A stretch of DNA of 64,000 bases from Pseudobutyrivibrio xylanivorans (GTDB lineage: Bacteria; Bacillota; Clostridia; Lachnospirales; Lachnospiraceae). A model generated the notes under the pieces. It ran no database searches and was not told the origin of the DNA. It saw only the letters and a list, made by a program, of their open reading frames with translations. The position numbers were made by a program, and so were the translations under genes. Below, in pieces: positions 25,536 to 34,731 of the stretch; position 1 is the first letter of the stretch, and every line of letters begins with the position of its first letter. The stretch is from positions 1,149,901 to 1,213,900 of the forward strand of contig NZ_CP043028.1 in assembly GCF_008935055.1 (NCBI RefSeq). Direction: 5' to 3'.

Positions 25536-25604
25536 CTACCTTGATTTGAATAAATGAATCATTATTGCCAGCACAAGGATAGTTGTTATAATTGTTGATT
25601 CCAT
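25536..25604 (-). CDS. 22-residue hydrophobic peptide
   Basis: The frame MESTIITTILVLAIMIHLFK plus SR has a near-perfect ribosome site (AAAGGAGGTGA). It consists of one membrane helix with a positive C terminus, as in type I toxin peptides. I see no obvious antisense RNA, so toxin function is only a possibility. Confidence 0.5.
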   Translation of the reverse strand: MESTIITTILVLAIMIHLFKSR

Positions 25605-25661
25605 TGACTCACCTCCTTTCAACAATTGCTGTATTTAGTTGTACTACCCTACAAAGGGCAT

Positions 25662-25689
25662 AAAAAAAGAACAGTTTAACGACTTGTTC
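25662..25689 (-). terminator. Terminator of the HNH gene
   Basis: A short stem GAACA / TGTTC with an 11-base loop is followed on the minus strand by seven T (25662-25668). It lies just past the HNH gene stop at 25704. The stem is weak. Confidence 0.5.
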
Positions 25690-25703
25690 AGGTCGATATT
25701 TTT

Positions 25704-26213
25704 TTATAAAGGTAAATGTTTCCAAGTAATTCCTCTTACTGCATTTCCTACTGTGTTATAAGGAATACAATATTTCCTTGATAAATCTGCAACTGTAGCT
25801 CCTGCTTTATACTCTGCTCTAAGCTGTATAACTTTATCTTCAATAAGGTTTGCTTTGGGATTTTTTTCTCCTACCATTCTCCCAGCAAAACTTCCTCTAT
25901 CGTATGCTCTTTGTACATTTTCTTTATGAGTAACCCATTCTAAATTATCCTTCCTAGGATTCATTCTATTTGCATCAAGATGATCTACTTCAGGCAAATT
26001 ATTAGGATTGGGAATAAAGCTTTCTGCAACCAATCTATGAACAGAAATGCTTCTTCTTCTGCCTTTACAACCTACTGTAATACAGGCATAGCCACTGGTA
26101 TTTGGTCTTATCTTTAATTTTTTAAAAGATGCACCGAATACTTCTCCATCACTTGTAACCATGTACTTAACACCATCGATAAAAATCTGCTTCATTTCTA
26201 GTATCTGTGGCAT
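25704..26213 (-). CDS. HNH endonuclease of the homing/phage type
   Basis: The 169-residue product has an N-terminal NUMOD-like strand region (YMVTSDGEVFGA), the HNH core (VHRLVAESFIPNPNNLPEVD, then HLDANRMNPRKDNLEWVTHKEN) and a C-terminal helix-turn-helix-like segment (LRAEYKAGATVADLSRKYCI). This is the plan of freestanding homing or phage HNH nucleases that nick DNA. AGGAGGG precedes the start at 26213. It is a single gene in the cargo, probably a selfish insertion. Confidence 0.88.
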   Translation of the reverse strand: MPQILEMKQIFIDGVKYMVTSDGEVFGASFKKLKIRPNTSGYACITVGCKGRRRSISVHRLVAESFIPNPNNLPEVDHLDANRMNPRKDNLEWVTHKENVQRAYDRGSFAGRMVGEKNPKANLIEDKVIQLRAEYKAGATVADLSRKYCIPYNTVGNAVRGITWKHLPL

Positions 26214-26321
26214 ATATATTGCCCTCCTTTGTGTTAGTAGGGAAATATATTCCCTCTAATGTAATATATACTGTCGTTTCTGCTCATTTCGGCAGGTATA
26301 TTAGGAGGTGGTTTTTTATAT

Positions 26322-26358
26322 AAAAAAACTGAAGTAACCAGTTTCCTAGCTACTTCAG
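26322..26358 (-). terminator. Terminator after the secreted-protein gene
   Basis: The stem CTGAAGTA / TACTTCAG (26329-26336 and 26351-26358) is followed on the minus strand by seven T (26322-26328). It ends the unit of the gene at 26496-27383. The rest of 26214-26495 holds no gene. Confidence 0.8.
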
Positions 26359-26495
26359 CTTTACAATGTTCTAAAACAATATTCGAAAGTGGGTGGGGGT
26401 AATAACGATTAATCGATAATATAAAATATCAGTAGGTACCCCTAAAAAATTTTTTATAATTTTTCTCAGCCTTACTGGGCTCTAAAATAATTTCA

Positions 26496-27383
26496 TTAAG
26501 GTATTTTAATAGTCAATGTTTCTTGATACACATTATCTCCAAAGTTAGATCTTGCCCTGGCTTCTACATTATAAGTACAACCAGATTGTAAATTAGTAAA
26601 AGTAAATTTATTACTTGTACTTGTCTTTAACAGATAATAATTTATATCAACACCATTTACAATAACCTTATAAGTAGGTTTACTTACTTCATTTAAAGTA
26701 GCTTCAAACTTTCTTTTATCTGTTGTAATAGTGAAGTTACTAGAAGTATATGTATTATTTAATGGTGTTTCTATAGCTTCTGTTACTTGTGTATCAGCTT
26801 GTGCTATTGATGTTTCTGTAGTTTGTTGCTGTTCTGTTTTAGTTTCTTCTTGTTGTATTGGTTGTTCTGTAGTAAGAGATACATTATTAGGATTATAAAT
26901 ATGAACTTCCCCAAAATACTTATCATCATCTATAAATTCTATATATGCTAAGTTTTGTGGATTTATTGTTCCTAAATGTTTTTCTTGTACTCTACTATAA
27001 AACCATTCTTCATGATATGTTTCATATCTTTCTAGATATTTTTTAACTACATCATATCTAGCAAATAACCAAGGTTGTGCTAAAGCTGGATTTAATCCTG
27101 TATAATGCTGGTCGAACCAATTTTCTCCAATCCAAGTATAAAATACATCACTACAATATGGTATCGGTTGTAATTCAAATTTTAAATATGTCTTTGGATC
27201 GGTTGGATCTGAATAATACTCATAAATATTATCAGGATAATCTGTACTTAATGGAAAATCACTTTCATAAAAAGTATATCCATTTATAGTAAAACATTCT
27301 TCTGCGTTAGCAACACTTGAATTACTAAAACTTAAAACAACTAATACTAGTAACATCAATAAAGAATTTATTTTCTTTCTCAT
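26496..27383 (-). CDS. Secreted protein with C-terminal fibronectin-III-like domain
   Basis: The 295-residue product has a signal peptide (about 1-27, cut after SVANA), an aromatic-rich domain (about 28-165: YSDPTDPKTYLKFELQPIPY), a Gln/Thr/Glu-rich linker (about 175-205) and a C-terminal beta domain with FTFTNLQSGCTYNVEARARS, typical of an Fn3 fold. There is no sortase signal or membrane anchor. It is the last gene after the Hsp70 operon, 181 bp away, and may be an exported partner or an unrelated passenger. Confidence 0.65.
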   Translation of the reverse strand: MRKKINSLLMLLVLVVLSFSNSSVANAEECFTINGYTFYESDFPLSTDYPDNIYEYYSDPTDPKTYLKFELQPIPYCSDVFYTWIGENWFDQHYTGLNPALAQPWLFARYDVVKKYLERYETYHEEWFYSRVQEKHLGTINPQNLAYIEFIDDDKYFGEVHIYNPNNVSLTTEQPIQQEETKTEQQQTTETSIAQADTQVTEAIETPLNNTYTSSNFTITTDKRKFEATLNEVSKPTYKVIVNGVDINYYLLKTSTSNKFTFTNLQSGCTYNVEARARSNFGDNVYQETLTIKIP

Positions 27384-27564
27384 AGGCGAAACCCTCCTAA
27401 AACAAAACTACCCTTTCTAGTAGGCTTCATTATTCTCATAAACCATTCTTTCCTATGCACCACTGTTACTCATGTTCTATATTATCTACACCTCCTAATA
27501 TCCAAATTATCTTCAAACTAATTTTATTCAAATAAAAAATACCTATCAATTAAAGATTGTAGTG

Positions 27565-29298
27565 TTAAATCAAGAAAACAAAAGCAAATAAAAATACTAA
27601 TAAAAATGCTATTATGAGTGCTATCACTTTTATAAGTTTAATGACACAAGCTATAATGATTGCTGTATATCTATTAAATACTTTTATCCCCAAGATGATA
27701 AATAACGAAGGAAAAAAAACAATTGTAGCACTAATAATAGCTGCAATTTCTATAATACCACTAAAAAACGGCTTATTCTCATAACCTGGTCTAGCATATG
27801 GGTACTCCTCATAGTGTTCTACGTTATCTTCTAGCTTGGTTGTATATTCATTACTTTCAAGATTATTATCATCCTGTTCATCGCCCAATAATTCTGTTAT
27901 GGTTTCACCATCAAAAAAAGTGTTTGAAAAAATTTTATAACACTCTGGATATATACTAGCAAGTCTCCTTAATTCTTCCCTAGATTCTATCAATCTGTCC
28001 TTTGAGAAATAATAATCAACGGAAGAATAGTAATAATCTGCAACATGGAGAAAACGTGTAAATTCATCAAATGTCAATACCCTTATTATAAATCTAAGCT
28101 GTGGGCAAAATGAGTCATCATAATAGAAAGTTGATAATTCACGTATTAACTTATCCTTAGAATTAAGGATGTTATAAACCTTAATATAATATTCTTCACT
28201 ATTAAATAATGTGGGTGCATATTTTTTTACATCATTAATTGCTTTTTTTACGTTATCAAAATCTGTAAGCAAATAATCCTGTATTTGATCCCTTTTTTTA
28301 TCTGTTAATTCATCTTCTAATATCGAGTCAATACAAGTAGCATCAATATTACTCACTAAATCCTTCAACTCTTTAACAATTTTTTTCGCAAACTTAATTT
28401 GAGGTACTTGATCAATATTTTTGTCATATAGAATATTCTCAAAATAATCTTCAAGATTACTTACAACATCTACTTTTTCATCTTCTAGGATAGATACAAG
28501 CCCTGTTAATAACCCCGCATAAGCAATAAAATTAATCTCGCCACTAGGTTCCCTTATCAACTTCATTAATTTAGAAAGAATCGCATCTTTTGCTTTATCA
28601 TATGTCTCCCCCTTTTGAGAAAGAATTTCATACGTTTTGCATAAATAAAAAGCTTTACATGTGTCATCATCTGTTTTATTGATGCAGTCATGCAAAATTT
28701 GAACAGCAGCTTTAAATTTTCTTTTCTTTTCACAAACTAAATTAACTAATCGATTAGTAATTTCCTCATCAGGAGCCTGTATTTTAAACAGCTGATAATA
28801 TGCTTTTATAGCACCATCTACATCTTCATATAAATAATATAGATTTCCCACGTAACTAAGCCATTCGGTTCTATCAGATATTTTTGTATTTCTATCCAGT
28901 ATTTCTTGCATCTTATCAAGATACCTTTTTATGTCGTCTCTACCATATATTCTTTCAAATGTAATAAGATCCTTAAATGCTACTAAATTATGTTCATCAT
29001 CCTTGCCCACACTGGCTTCTAATACACAATTAATCTCCTTAAGAATCTCTTTTCTTGAATCATAATCATCCTCATTATTATATTCTTCAAACAACTCCTG
29101 AATTTGATTACTACTATCATATTCTTGTCTTTTGTCAGCATCTAAAAGAACCTCATAAGCCTGATTTAAAAGTGTAATCTTTTCGTCATCGCCTTGATAT
29201 GTCCTGCGCTTTTGTACATATGCTCGCTTTATTTCTTCTGTTGAAGCTACTCTCCCGGATTCTAAACCTAATAGTTCATAATAGTTTAAATCGCCCAA
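27565..29298 (-). CDS. Membrane-anchored J-like protein lacking the HPD motif
   Basis: The product has 577 residues. Residues 4-61 match a J domain in helices I, II and III (NYYELLGLES, EEIKRAYVQKRRTY, LLNQAYEVLLDADKRQEYD), but the loop that should contain His-Pro-Asp reads YQGDD. Residues about 65-470 are helical with TPR-like repeats (WLSYVGNLYYLYEDVDGAIK). The last 80 residues hold two or three membrane helices. J domains stimulate Hsp70 ATPase through HPD, so this protein probably docks the Hsp70 encoded 14 bp upstream differently or acts as an inactive adaptor. It is the last gene of the eight-gene operon. Confidence 0.8.
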   Translation of the reverse strand: MGDLNYYELLGLESGRVASTEEIKRAYVQKRRTYQGDDEKITLLNQAYEVLLDADKRQEYDSSNQIQELFEEYNNEDDYDSRKEILKEINCVLEASVGKDDEHNLVAFKDLITFERIYGRDDIKRYLDKMQEILDRNTKISDRTEWLSYVGNLYYLYEDVDGAIKAYYQLFKIQAPDEEITNRLVNLVCEKKRKFKAAVQILHDCINKTDDDTCKAFYLCKTYEILSQKGETYDKAKDAILSKLMKLIREPSGEINFIAYAGLLTGLVSILEDEKVDVVSNLEDYFENILYDKNIDQVPQIKFAKKIVKELKDLVSNIDATCIDSILEDELTDKKRDQIQDYLLTDFDNVKKAINDVKKYAPTLFNSEEYYIKVYNILNSKDKLIRELSTFYYDDSFCPQLRFIIRVLTFDEFTRFLHVADYYYSSVDYYFSKDRLIESREELRRLASIYPECYKIFSNTFFDGETITELLGDEQDDNNLESNEYTTKLEDNVEHYEEYPYARPGYENKPFFSGIIEIAAIISATIVFFPSLFIILGIKVFNRYTAIIIACVIKLIKVIALIIAFLLVFLFAFVFLI

Positions 29299-29312
29299 GA
29301 CTAAGTCTCCTT

Positions 29313-31037
29313 TTAGTATTCAAATAGAAGTGCTGTTAAAATGTCATCATAATATTCAATCTGTTGTATATCATTTTCTAAAACAGCTTCTTTTAATTTC
29401 TTTATAATTTCATCAGCTTTTTTCTTAGCTTGCTCAGGTAGACCAGCTCTTCTACTTTTATATAACATCACGGTAGTCTGTATTTCACTGGCCTGAGTCC
29501 ATGAACCATTCATAAAGTCATCCGTTAATTCTTCAGATTTTGTTTTTGGTGCGTCATATTTTAGCATATTTATAGTAGTAGACGCGTGCATTCCAGTGCT
29601 GACAATCGTTGCAGAGACTTCCAATATTCCATTTATATTGTACTTAAATGTCACATCTATGCTTTCATCTCCTGCTTTATTAGCAGGTATTCCATCAACT
29701 AATAATTCACCCAATTTTATATTATTCTCAACACGACCATCCTCGCCCTGATATATAGATAAAAGAACTTCCGTCTGATAATCTGATAGAGTTGTATAGT
29801 TTTCTGTCCTTGAAAAAGGTAAATGTGAATCTCTCAAAATAATTCTATCAAAAAAGCCTGATTCTAAACCAAGTGGAGTTTCTCTAACTACATCTACACC
29901 TAATGAATGGTTACATATATCAAATATAGCAATTGCATCATCACCAGAAATCTCATTTTTATTTATACCAGCCTGAACAGCCGCACCTAAAGCAACAGCT
30001 TCATCAGGATTTATTTTTCCCTGTATTATATTTCCAAAAATATTTTTTAGATTGGAAATGATAGCAGGTGTCCTGCTTGAGCCACCTACCGGTAAAACAA
30101 TATCTATATCATCTGTAGTCAACTTTGCAGCATCTAATGCTTCATAAACCGTGTCCATTGACTGGTGAATATAATCTTCTATTAATTCATCAAACTTGGT
30201 TCTAGACAAATCCATTTCAAAATTAATAATATTCCCTTCCTTTTGAGCTAAAAATGGTATTTGTATTTCAACCTCATTTTGTGACGATAACGCTATTTTA
30301 GCTTTTTCTGCTTCTGCCTTAATTCTTCCTAATACATTTAATCTTTCACTTCCATCCACATCAGTGTATATATCAAAATCATAGTTGCTCTTTAGAGTTG
30401 ATATTATTTCTTCAACTATTTTTTCATCAAAATCCTTTCCTCCTAATCTGTTGATACCTCTACTTGCTAGAACATCCAAAGAGCCAGCAATCATTTCCAG
30501 AACAGTTACATCAAACGTACCCCCACCAATATCATAAACAAGTATTTTGCCTTCTATTTTTATATTATTTACACCATAAGCTAATGCTGCAGCTGTAGGC
30601 TCATTGATAATTTGATTTACGATTAACCCTGCTTTTTCACCTGCTTCTTTTGTTGCCTGTCTTTGAGCATCATTAAAATTTGCTGGAACAGTAATGACTG
30701 CCTCAGTTATTTGTTCCTGCAGATACTGTTCTCCTACTCTTTTTAATTCTCTTAGTATCTCTGCTGATATTTGTACAGGTGTAAATTTTTTCCCTCCTAA
30801 TACAACTACATCACCAGTTCCCATCTTTCTTTTTACTTCAGCTACAGTCCTATCAGCAGCATTAATCATCTGATCCTTAGCCTTTTGACCAATAATAATA
30901 TTAAAATTTTTGTCTAAACCAACTACAGAAGGCGTTATAGAACTGTACCCATTTTTTATTACTTCTGGTTCGCCTTTATTTATAAAAGCAATTTCAGATG
31001 TAGTAGTTCCTAAATCAATACCTACAATTTTCCCCAT
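29313..31037 (-). CDS. Hsp70 (DnaK-like) chaperone, cargo copy
   Basis: At 574 residues it is shorter than housekeeping DnaK (about 610-640). The ATPase domain is intact (GIDLGTTTSEIAF, INEPTAAALAYGV, VYDIGGGTFDVTVLE, LPVGGSSRTPAI), as are the linker region and beta substrate domain (VVRETPLGLES, then VTFKYNINGILEVSA). The helical lid is reduced. It is encoded with its own GrpE and a J-like protein in a transposon operon with an AAA+ ATPase. I infer a dedicated chaperone for that system, not general proteostasis. The start is preceded by AGGTG. Confidence 0.93.
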   Translation of the reverse strand: MGKIVGIDLGTTTSEIAFINKGEPEVIKNGYSSITPSVVGLDKNFNIIIGQKAKDQMINAADRTVAEVKRKMGTGDVVVLGGKKFTPVQISAEILRELKRVGEQYLQEQITEAVITVPANFNDAQRQATKEAGEKAGLIVNQIINEPTAAALAYGVNNIKIEGKILVYDIGGGTFDVTVLEMIAGSLDVLASRGINRLGGKDFDEKIVEEIISTLKSNYDFDIYTDVDGSERLNVLGRIKAEAEKAKIALSSQNEVEIQIPFLAQKEGNIINFEMDLSRTKFDELIEDYIHQSMDTVYEALDAAKLTTDDIDIVLPVGGSSRTPAIISNLKNIFGNIIQGKINPDEAVALGAAVQAGINKNEISGDDAIAIFDICNHSLGVDVVRETPLGLESGFFDRIILRDSHLPFSRTENYTTLSDYQTEVLLSIYQGEDGRVENNIKLGELLVDGIPANKAGDESIDVTFKYNINGILEVSATIVSTGMHASTTINMLKYDAPKTKSEELTDDFMNGSWTQASEIQTTVMLYKSRRAGLPEQAKKKADEIIKKLKEAVLENDIQQIEYYDDILTALLFEY

Positions 31038-31049
31038 AATACACCTCTA

Positions 31050-31580
31050 TTATCGCTTGTTTACAACAACCTCTGCAGTACGAATTACTAAATTATTGTC
31101 TAAATCTAGATATCCCTTTTTCCTAACAGACAGAATTGTATCCTCCTGATAATTATCATCAAAATAGGTTTCAATACAATTGTGAAAATCAGGGTCAAAT
31201 TTATCCCCAGTTTTTACTTCTATTTCCTTAATTTCCACACTATGGATTTCTTTTTTCAACTCACCTAATACCATATCTATCCCAGCTTGTATATTCTCAT
31301 TGTCAATAGATTTCATCTGTAAAGCTAGAATATCTACGTTATCTAAAATACCTATTATTCCATTCTTGATATTTTTTATTCTTTGCTCAAGATACTCTGT
31401 CTTATTAATCGATGCAGACATTAAAAATTTTTTGTTACTCTTATCTAATGTGTCTATTTTATTAGAAATATCTTGTAATTGATTTAAAATCTCATTATTC
31501 TGAAGTATCAACTTTTCGCTTCCATCGCCTTCAAAATCAGAATTATTATTTTGCTTATTTTTATGATTAAATACTCCCAT
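31050..31580 (-). CDS. GrpE-type nucleotide exchange factor
   Basis: The 176-residue product has a long coiled-coil N-terminal half (about 20-110: ILNQLQDISNKIDTLDKSNK) and a C-terminal beta domain with the GrpE signature (TGDKFDPDFHNCIETYF, KKGYLDLDNNLVIRTAEVVV). GrpE releases ADP from Hsp70; this copy lies 12 bp before the Hsp70 gene and is surely its partner. The family's usual order grpE-dnaK-dnaJ is kept here within a larger operon. Confidence 0.85.
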   Translation of the reverse strand: MGVFNHKNKQNNNSDFEGDGSEKLILQNNEILNQLQDISNKIDTLDKSNKKFLMSASINKTEYLEQRIKNIKNGIIGILDNVDILALQMKSIDNENIQAGIDMVLGELKKEIHSVEIKEIEVKTGDKFDPDFHNCIETYFDDNYQEDTILSVRKKGYLDLDNNLVIRTAEVVVNKR

Positions 31581-31589
31581 TTCATCTCC

Positions 31590-31934
31590 CTACTCTGTGT
31601 ATGTAAACTCTTGTATTACAGGCCCTTTTTCACTAATCTCTTTAACGATATCCTCTCCTGCAATATCAAAGTCTTGAATTATCTTTTCCTGCATTTTTTC
31701 ATAGCCAGCTCCATTAGCTCTTTTTACATAAATAAAAACTCTATTTCTTATCCCTCCGACAACTCTATCTGCAATTGATACCGCATGATGTAATCTCTGT
31801 CTAGCTCCATAACCAAATATTTTTTCAAGTTTATTTGCAACGATATCATCAAGCCAGCGCTTTATTCTATCCCAATAAGCTACTGCTAAGGCTGCCATTA
31901 TCACACCTGCTGCTAAAACTAAAGTAAAACTCAC
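31590..31934 (-). CDS. Small membrane-anchored protein of the Hsp70 operon
   Basis: The 114-residue product has one N-terminal membrane helix (about 3-21) followed by a soluble, charged helical part (WDRIKRWLDDIVANKLEKIF, then RLHHAVSIADRVVGG). I do not recognise a family. It overlaps the upstream M48-like gene by 4 bp and precedes GrpE by 9 bp, so it is part of the system and may tether it to the membrane. Confidence 0.6.
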   Translation of the reverse strand: MSFTLVLAAGVIMAALAVAYWDRIKRWLDDIVANKLEKIFGYGARQRLHHAVSIADRVVGGIRNRVFIYVKRANGAGYEKMQEKIIQDFDIAGEDIVKEISEKGPVIQEFTYTE

Positions 31935-32713
31935 GCCTCCATCTCCTTTCTTGCCTTCATTCCTCTAACAGAAATTGAATAAGCTAATAAACTTTCAACC
32001 CTCATAGGTGCATATGGAATAACCTCGTCTGCTTTTGTATAGTTGTAAACCATATCATCAAGTTTTGTAATGTCGGATGCCTGTTCCACAAAAGTCCCCA
32101 TATCGACCTGATCTAATAATATTTTACTGTTTAACACCATAGCTACAATTGCACTTATACTTGCGCGTAAATCCTTGCAGTATAAGTATGCAAAATTATC
32201 AGCTGAATAATTTTCAAGCCTGTACCAGTGATTAAATTTATTTCTAGCGACCTTATTGATAATTCCACCTATACTTGGTACTGATTGGTATACTTTTGAA
32301 TACTCTTCAATTAACATGCTCTGATAAGTAACCCCATAATTAATTTTGTACATTTCCCTAGCAAATAAAAATTCTAATTCCTTGATGCTAAAATCTCTTA
32401 TGGTCTTAGCAGAAATCTCAATCCAATACTCATTCATTCCAAAACTTTCAATACCATAAAAAAAGTCTTCGAAAACAAAAACATCTGGAGAACTCATTTC
32501 CAATTTATCAGCTAGTTTGTTTACAATTCCATGTATTTCAGTAAATTGTCTTTCCGTGACTCTTAATGTTTTTCCTAATAAATCTGGTTTTTTCATTTTG
32601 ATTTCTATTGAGTTATATATTTCATTTATATCCTCATCAATAGTCAAAGACTGCTTATATCCTTCGAAAGCTTCATCTAATCCAACTTGTTGATACATTT
32701 TCTTATCAATCAT
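31931..32713 (-). CDS. M48-like metallopeptidase homologue, catalytic motif lost
   Basis: The 260-residue product follows the M48 plan: a helical lead, VFVFEDFF, SIKELEFLFAREMYKI where HExxH should be, and RLENYSADNFAYL corresponding to the RExxAD element. The zinc motif reads Arg119-Glu-Met-Tyr-Lys123, so both His ligands are replaced; the distal Glu167 and Asp172 remain. It cannot bind zinc in the usual way and is probably a pseudo-peptidase used as a substrate binder or scaffold. It has no membrane helices. It sits between the helical-repeat protein gene (10 bp) and the membrane protein gene (4-bp overlap). Confidence 0.65.
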   Translation of the reverse strand: MIDKKMYQQVGLDEAFEGYKQSLTIDEDINEIYNSIEIKMKKPDLLGKTLRVTERQFTEIHGIVNKLADKLEMSSPDVFVFEDFFYGIESFGMNEYWIEISAKTIRDFSIKELEFLFAREMYKINYGVTYQSMLIEEYSKVYQSVPSIGGIINKVARNKFNHWYRLENYSADNFAYLYCKDLRASISAIVAMVLNSKILLDQVDMGTFVEQASDITKLDDMVYNYTKADEVIPYAPMRVESLLAYSISVRGMKARKEMEA

Positions 32714-32723
32714 TAGAATGCCC

Positions 32724-33359
32724 CTACTGTAAAACCTCTAATACATCTTCAACACGTTCCGATTCAAAATCCATACCATTCATTTTGTAAGCTTCTTTAA
32801 GCCAAATAAGTAACTCTATATCATTTACCCTTAATGATGCTGCATACACTAAATGCAATAATCCTTTTTCGTAGTCCCCCTTATCTATCAATAAATGTCC
32901 ATATATTTTGTTTCCAAGAAAGTATCCTCGTGTAATATCTGATTCTGCAAAATAGTGGTTAAATAAATCAAATGCTGCATCTTTAGCACCTTTGTTATAA
33001 TTATCTAAAGCATCCATCAGTAGCTCAATTCTAAGTTTTTTCCCCTTAGCTAAGCTCCTGCACAATTCAAGTGCTTTAAAACTATTTACTGCATATGTAA
33101 TCATGGACTCTTCTACATCTAATATTTGTCGCTTTATTTCATCTCTTTTTTGAATTTCATAATCTGTATTTAACTCACAAGAGACTTTTAACTCTTGCTG
33201 AAGATCTCCATACTTTAACTTCAAACGCTCTATATGTGCATTTATATATCCTTCATCTAAAAATGGACACTCATATATAACCTCTTCATTATCAATAGAT
33301 AACTTACCTATCATGTCCATTTGTATTTTTTTATACGTGGCTAGCGCTTTACCTATCAT
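32724..33359 (-). CDS. Helical-repeat (TPR/Sel1-like) protein
   Basis: The 211-residue product is wholly helical. Residues about 120-195 show two or three TPR-like units (AKDAAFDLFNHYFAESDITR, GHLLIDKGDYEKGLLHLVYA, then LLIWLKEAYKMNG). No catalytic motif is present. The start overlaps the stop of the AAA+ gene (ATGA). It is probably an adaptor that links the ATPase and chaperone parts. Confidence 0.6.
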   Translation of the reverse strand: MIGKALATYKKIQMDMIGKLSIDNEEVIYECPFLDEGYINAHIERLKLKYGDLQQELKVSCELNTDYEIQKRDEIKRQILDVEESMITYAVNSFKALELCRSLAKGKKLRIELLMDALDNYNKGAKDAAFDLFNHYFAESDITRGYFLGNKIYGHLLIDKGDYEKGLLHLVYAASLRVNDIELLIWLKEAYKMNGMDFESERVEDVLEVLQ

Positions 33360-34423
33360 TGCTCTTTTTCTACTCCTGCATCATATCTTGCAACAACATA
33401 TCCATAAGCTTTTTCAATATCAACTAAATCAACTTGCTCTTTTTCATTTTGTAAAGCAATTAACGCGGCATAATAAACAATGTCTTTTATATCAGCACCT
33501 GTTATTCCCTTAAATGAAGAAGCCAATTGTTTAGCATCTATATCTCCCAAAGGAACTTTTCTAGTATGTAGCAGCCAAATCTTTTCACGTGCATATTCAT
33601 CAGGTGCATCAAATTTTATACTAGCTAATAATCTACGTTTAAAAGCTGCATCATAGTTAGTGATTAGATTAGTTGTAAAAATAACTACACCTTCATATTT
33701 TTCCAACTCCATCAGCATTACACTTCTGGTAATATTTACACCGTAATCTGCAGCTTGTGTGATATTAGTCAATCTTTTACTTAGAAATGAATCTGCTTCA
33801 TCAAATACAATGACGGCATCACTTTTCTTCGCCTCATTAAATACATTTGTTATATTCTTAGGTGTTTCACCTACATATTTAGACTCTAATTCACTATAAT
33901 TTACTTGTATTAATTTCTTATTTAACTTATTCGCAATCGCCTTTGCACATAGACTTTTGCCTGTTCCTGCTAACCCATAAAAGTTTAAAACAATAGCTCT
34001 TCTTTCTAATCCAAAACCTGATAATCCCCATTTTTCAACAAGCAAGTTTCGATTTTGTATTGCAGATAAAACCAAGCCAATCTGATTCATTATGTCTATT
34101 GACATAATTACATCATCTAACCTTTCAACTGGCTCAATCACTTCAAATAACTGCTTTTTTTCTTCAGTTTTACTTTCTATATTTCTGGAAATGGTAACAA
34201 CAGAAGGCATCTCATTATATTTCGTGCTGTTGTTATAGAGAACTTTCATGACGGAACTTAGCATGTTATCAATTATTTTCTTATCCAAAACTTCTTTTCT
34301 TCCGTCATAATAACCATACTGAGCATCTTCGATGACAAACTTGCAGACTTCATCTTTTATTTTGAGCTGCTTCTCATATGGTTCCCTTGTGATGTTTTCT
34401 TCATCAATTCTTTTCATGCCCAT
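33356..34423 (-). CDS. AAA+ ATPase (FtsH/spastin-like clade)
   Basis: The start at 34423 is fixed by AAGGAGGG five bases upstream; the product is 355 residues. The N-terminal 100 residues are unassigned. The AAA module has Walker A GLAGTGKS (150-157), the pore-loop region SKYVGET, Walker B VIVFDEAD (204-211), sensor 1 FTTNL and an arginine finger segment FKRRL; the lid follows (GITGADIKDIVYYAALIAL). This is the classical AAA clade, whose members form hexamers that thread or remodel proteins. It is the second gene of the Hsp70 operon, so unfolding by the AAA ring together with Hsp70, as in ClpB-DnaK, is a reasonable inference. Confidence 0.88.
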   Translation of the reverse strand: MGMKRIDEENITREPYEKQLKIKDEVCKFVIEDAQYGYYDGRKEVLDKKIIDNMLSSVMKVLYNNSTKYNEMPSVVTISRNIESKTEEKKQLFEVIEPVERLDDVIMSIDIMNQIGLVLSAIQNRNLLVEKWGLSGFGLERRAIVLNFYGLAGTGKSLCAKAIANKLNKKLIQVNYSELESKYVGETPKNITNVFNEAKKSDAVIVFDEADSFLSKRLTNITQAADYGVNITRSVMLMELEKYEGVVIFTTNLITNYDAAFKRRLLASIKFDAPDEYAREKIWLLHTRKVPLGDIDAKQLASSFKGITGADIKDIVYYAALIALQNEKEQVDLVDIEKAYGYVVARYDAGVEKEQ

Positions 34424-34442
34424 AAATCCCTCCTTAGGAGTA

Positions 34443-34679
34443 TCAGTGTCTTGGATTTCTAGCATAATATCCATTGTATGTATTAATACTTGTGTTACCG
34501 TCCCCATCTCTCCAATAGCCAGAAATATATTTTCCCTGCCTAAAATGAGGTCGTACATAATGCGGATTAACATGATGTATTGGCAAATTGTAAAAAGTAT
34601 TTTTTTCCTTACCACCAAAAGTATTAATCGCTAATTGTTGATATGATGAAGCACTATTTATTACATCTTCAATATTCAT
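34443..34679 (-). CDS. Small Tyr/Gly/Asn-rich protein, first gene of the Hsp70 operon
   Basis: The 78-residue product ends with repeated aromatic segments (NPHYVRPHFRQGKYISGYWR, DGDGNTSINTYNGYYARNP), a pattern I have seen in small proteins of unknown function. There is no membrane helix or signal peptide. GGGGGT lies upstream of the ATG, and its stop is 19 bp before the AAA+ start, so it is co-transcribed and may be a substrate, sensor or regulator of the system. Confidence 0.6.
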   Translation of the reverse strand: MNIEDVINSASSYQQLAINTFGGKEKNTFYNLPIHHVNPHYVRPHFRQGKYISGYWRDGDGNTSINTYNGYYARNPRH

Positions 34680-34731
34680 ATTTATACCCCCGCTACAATC
34701 TGTAGATTTATATATAGGGTTACATTACTTT

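Noticed and set aside
29313..31580. Housekeeping grpE-dnaK
   Set aside because: The genes lie inside a transposon, lack hrcA and a CIRCE operator, the Hsp70 is short and the J protein is divergent.
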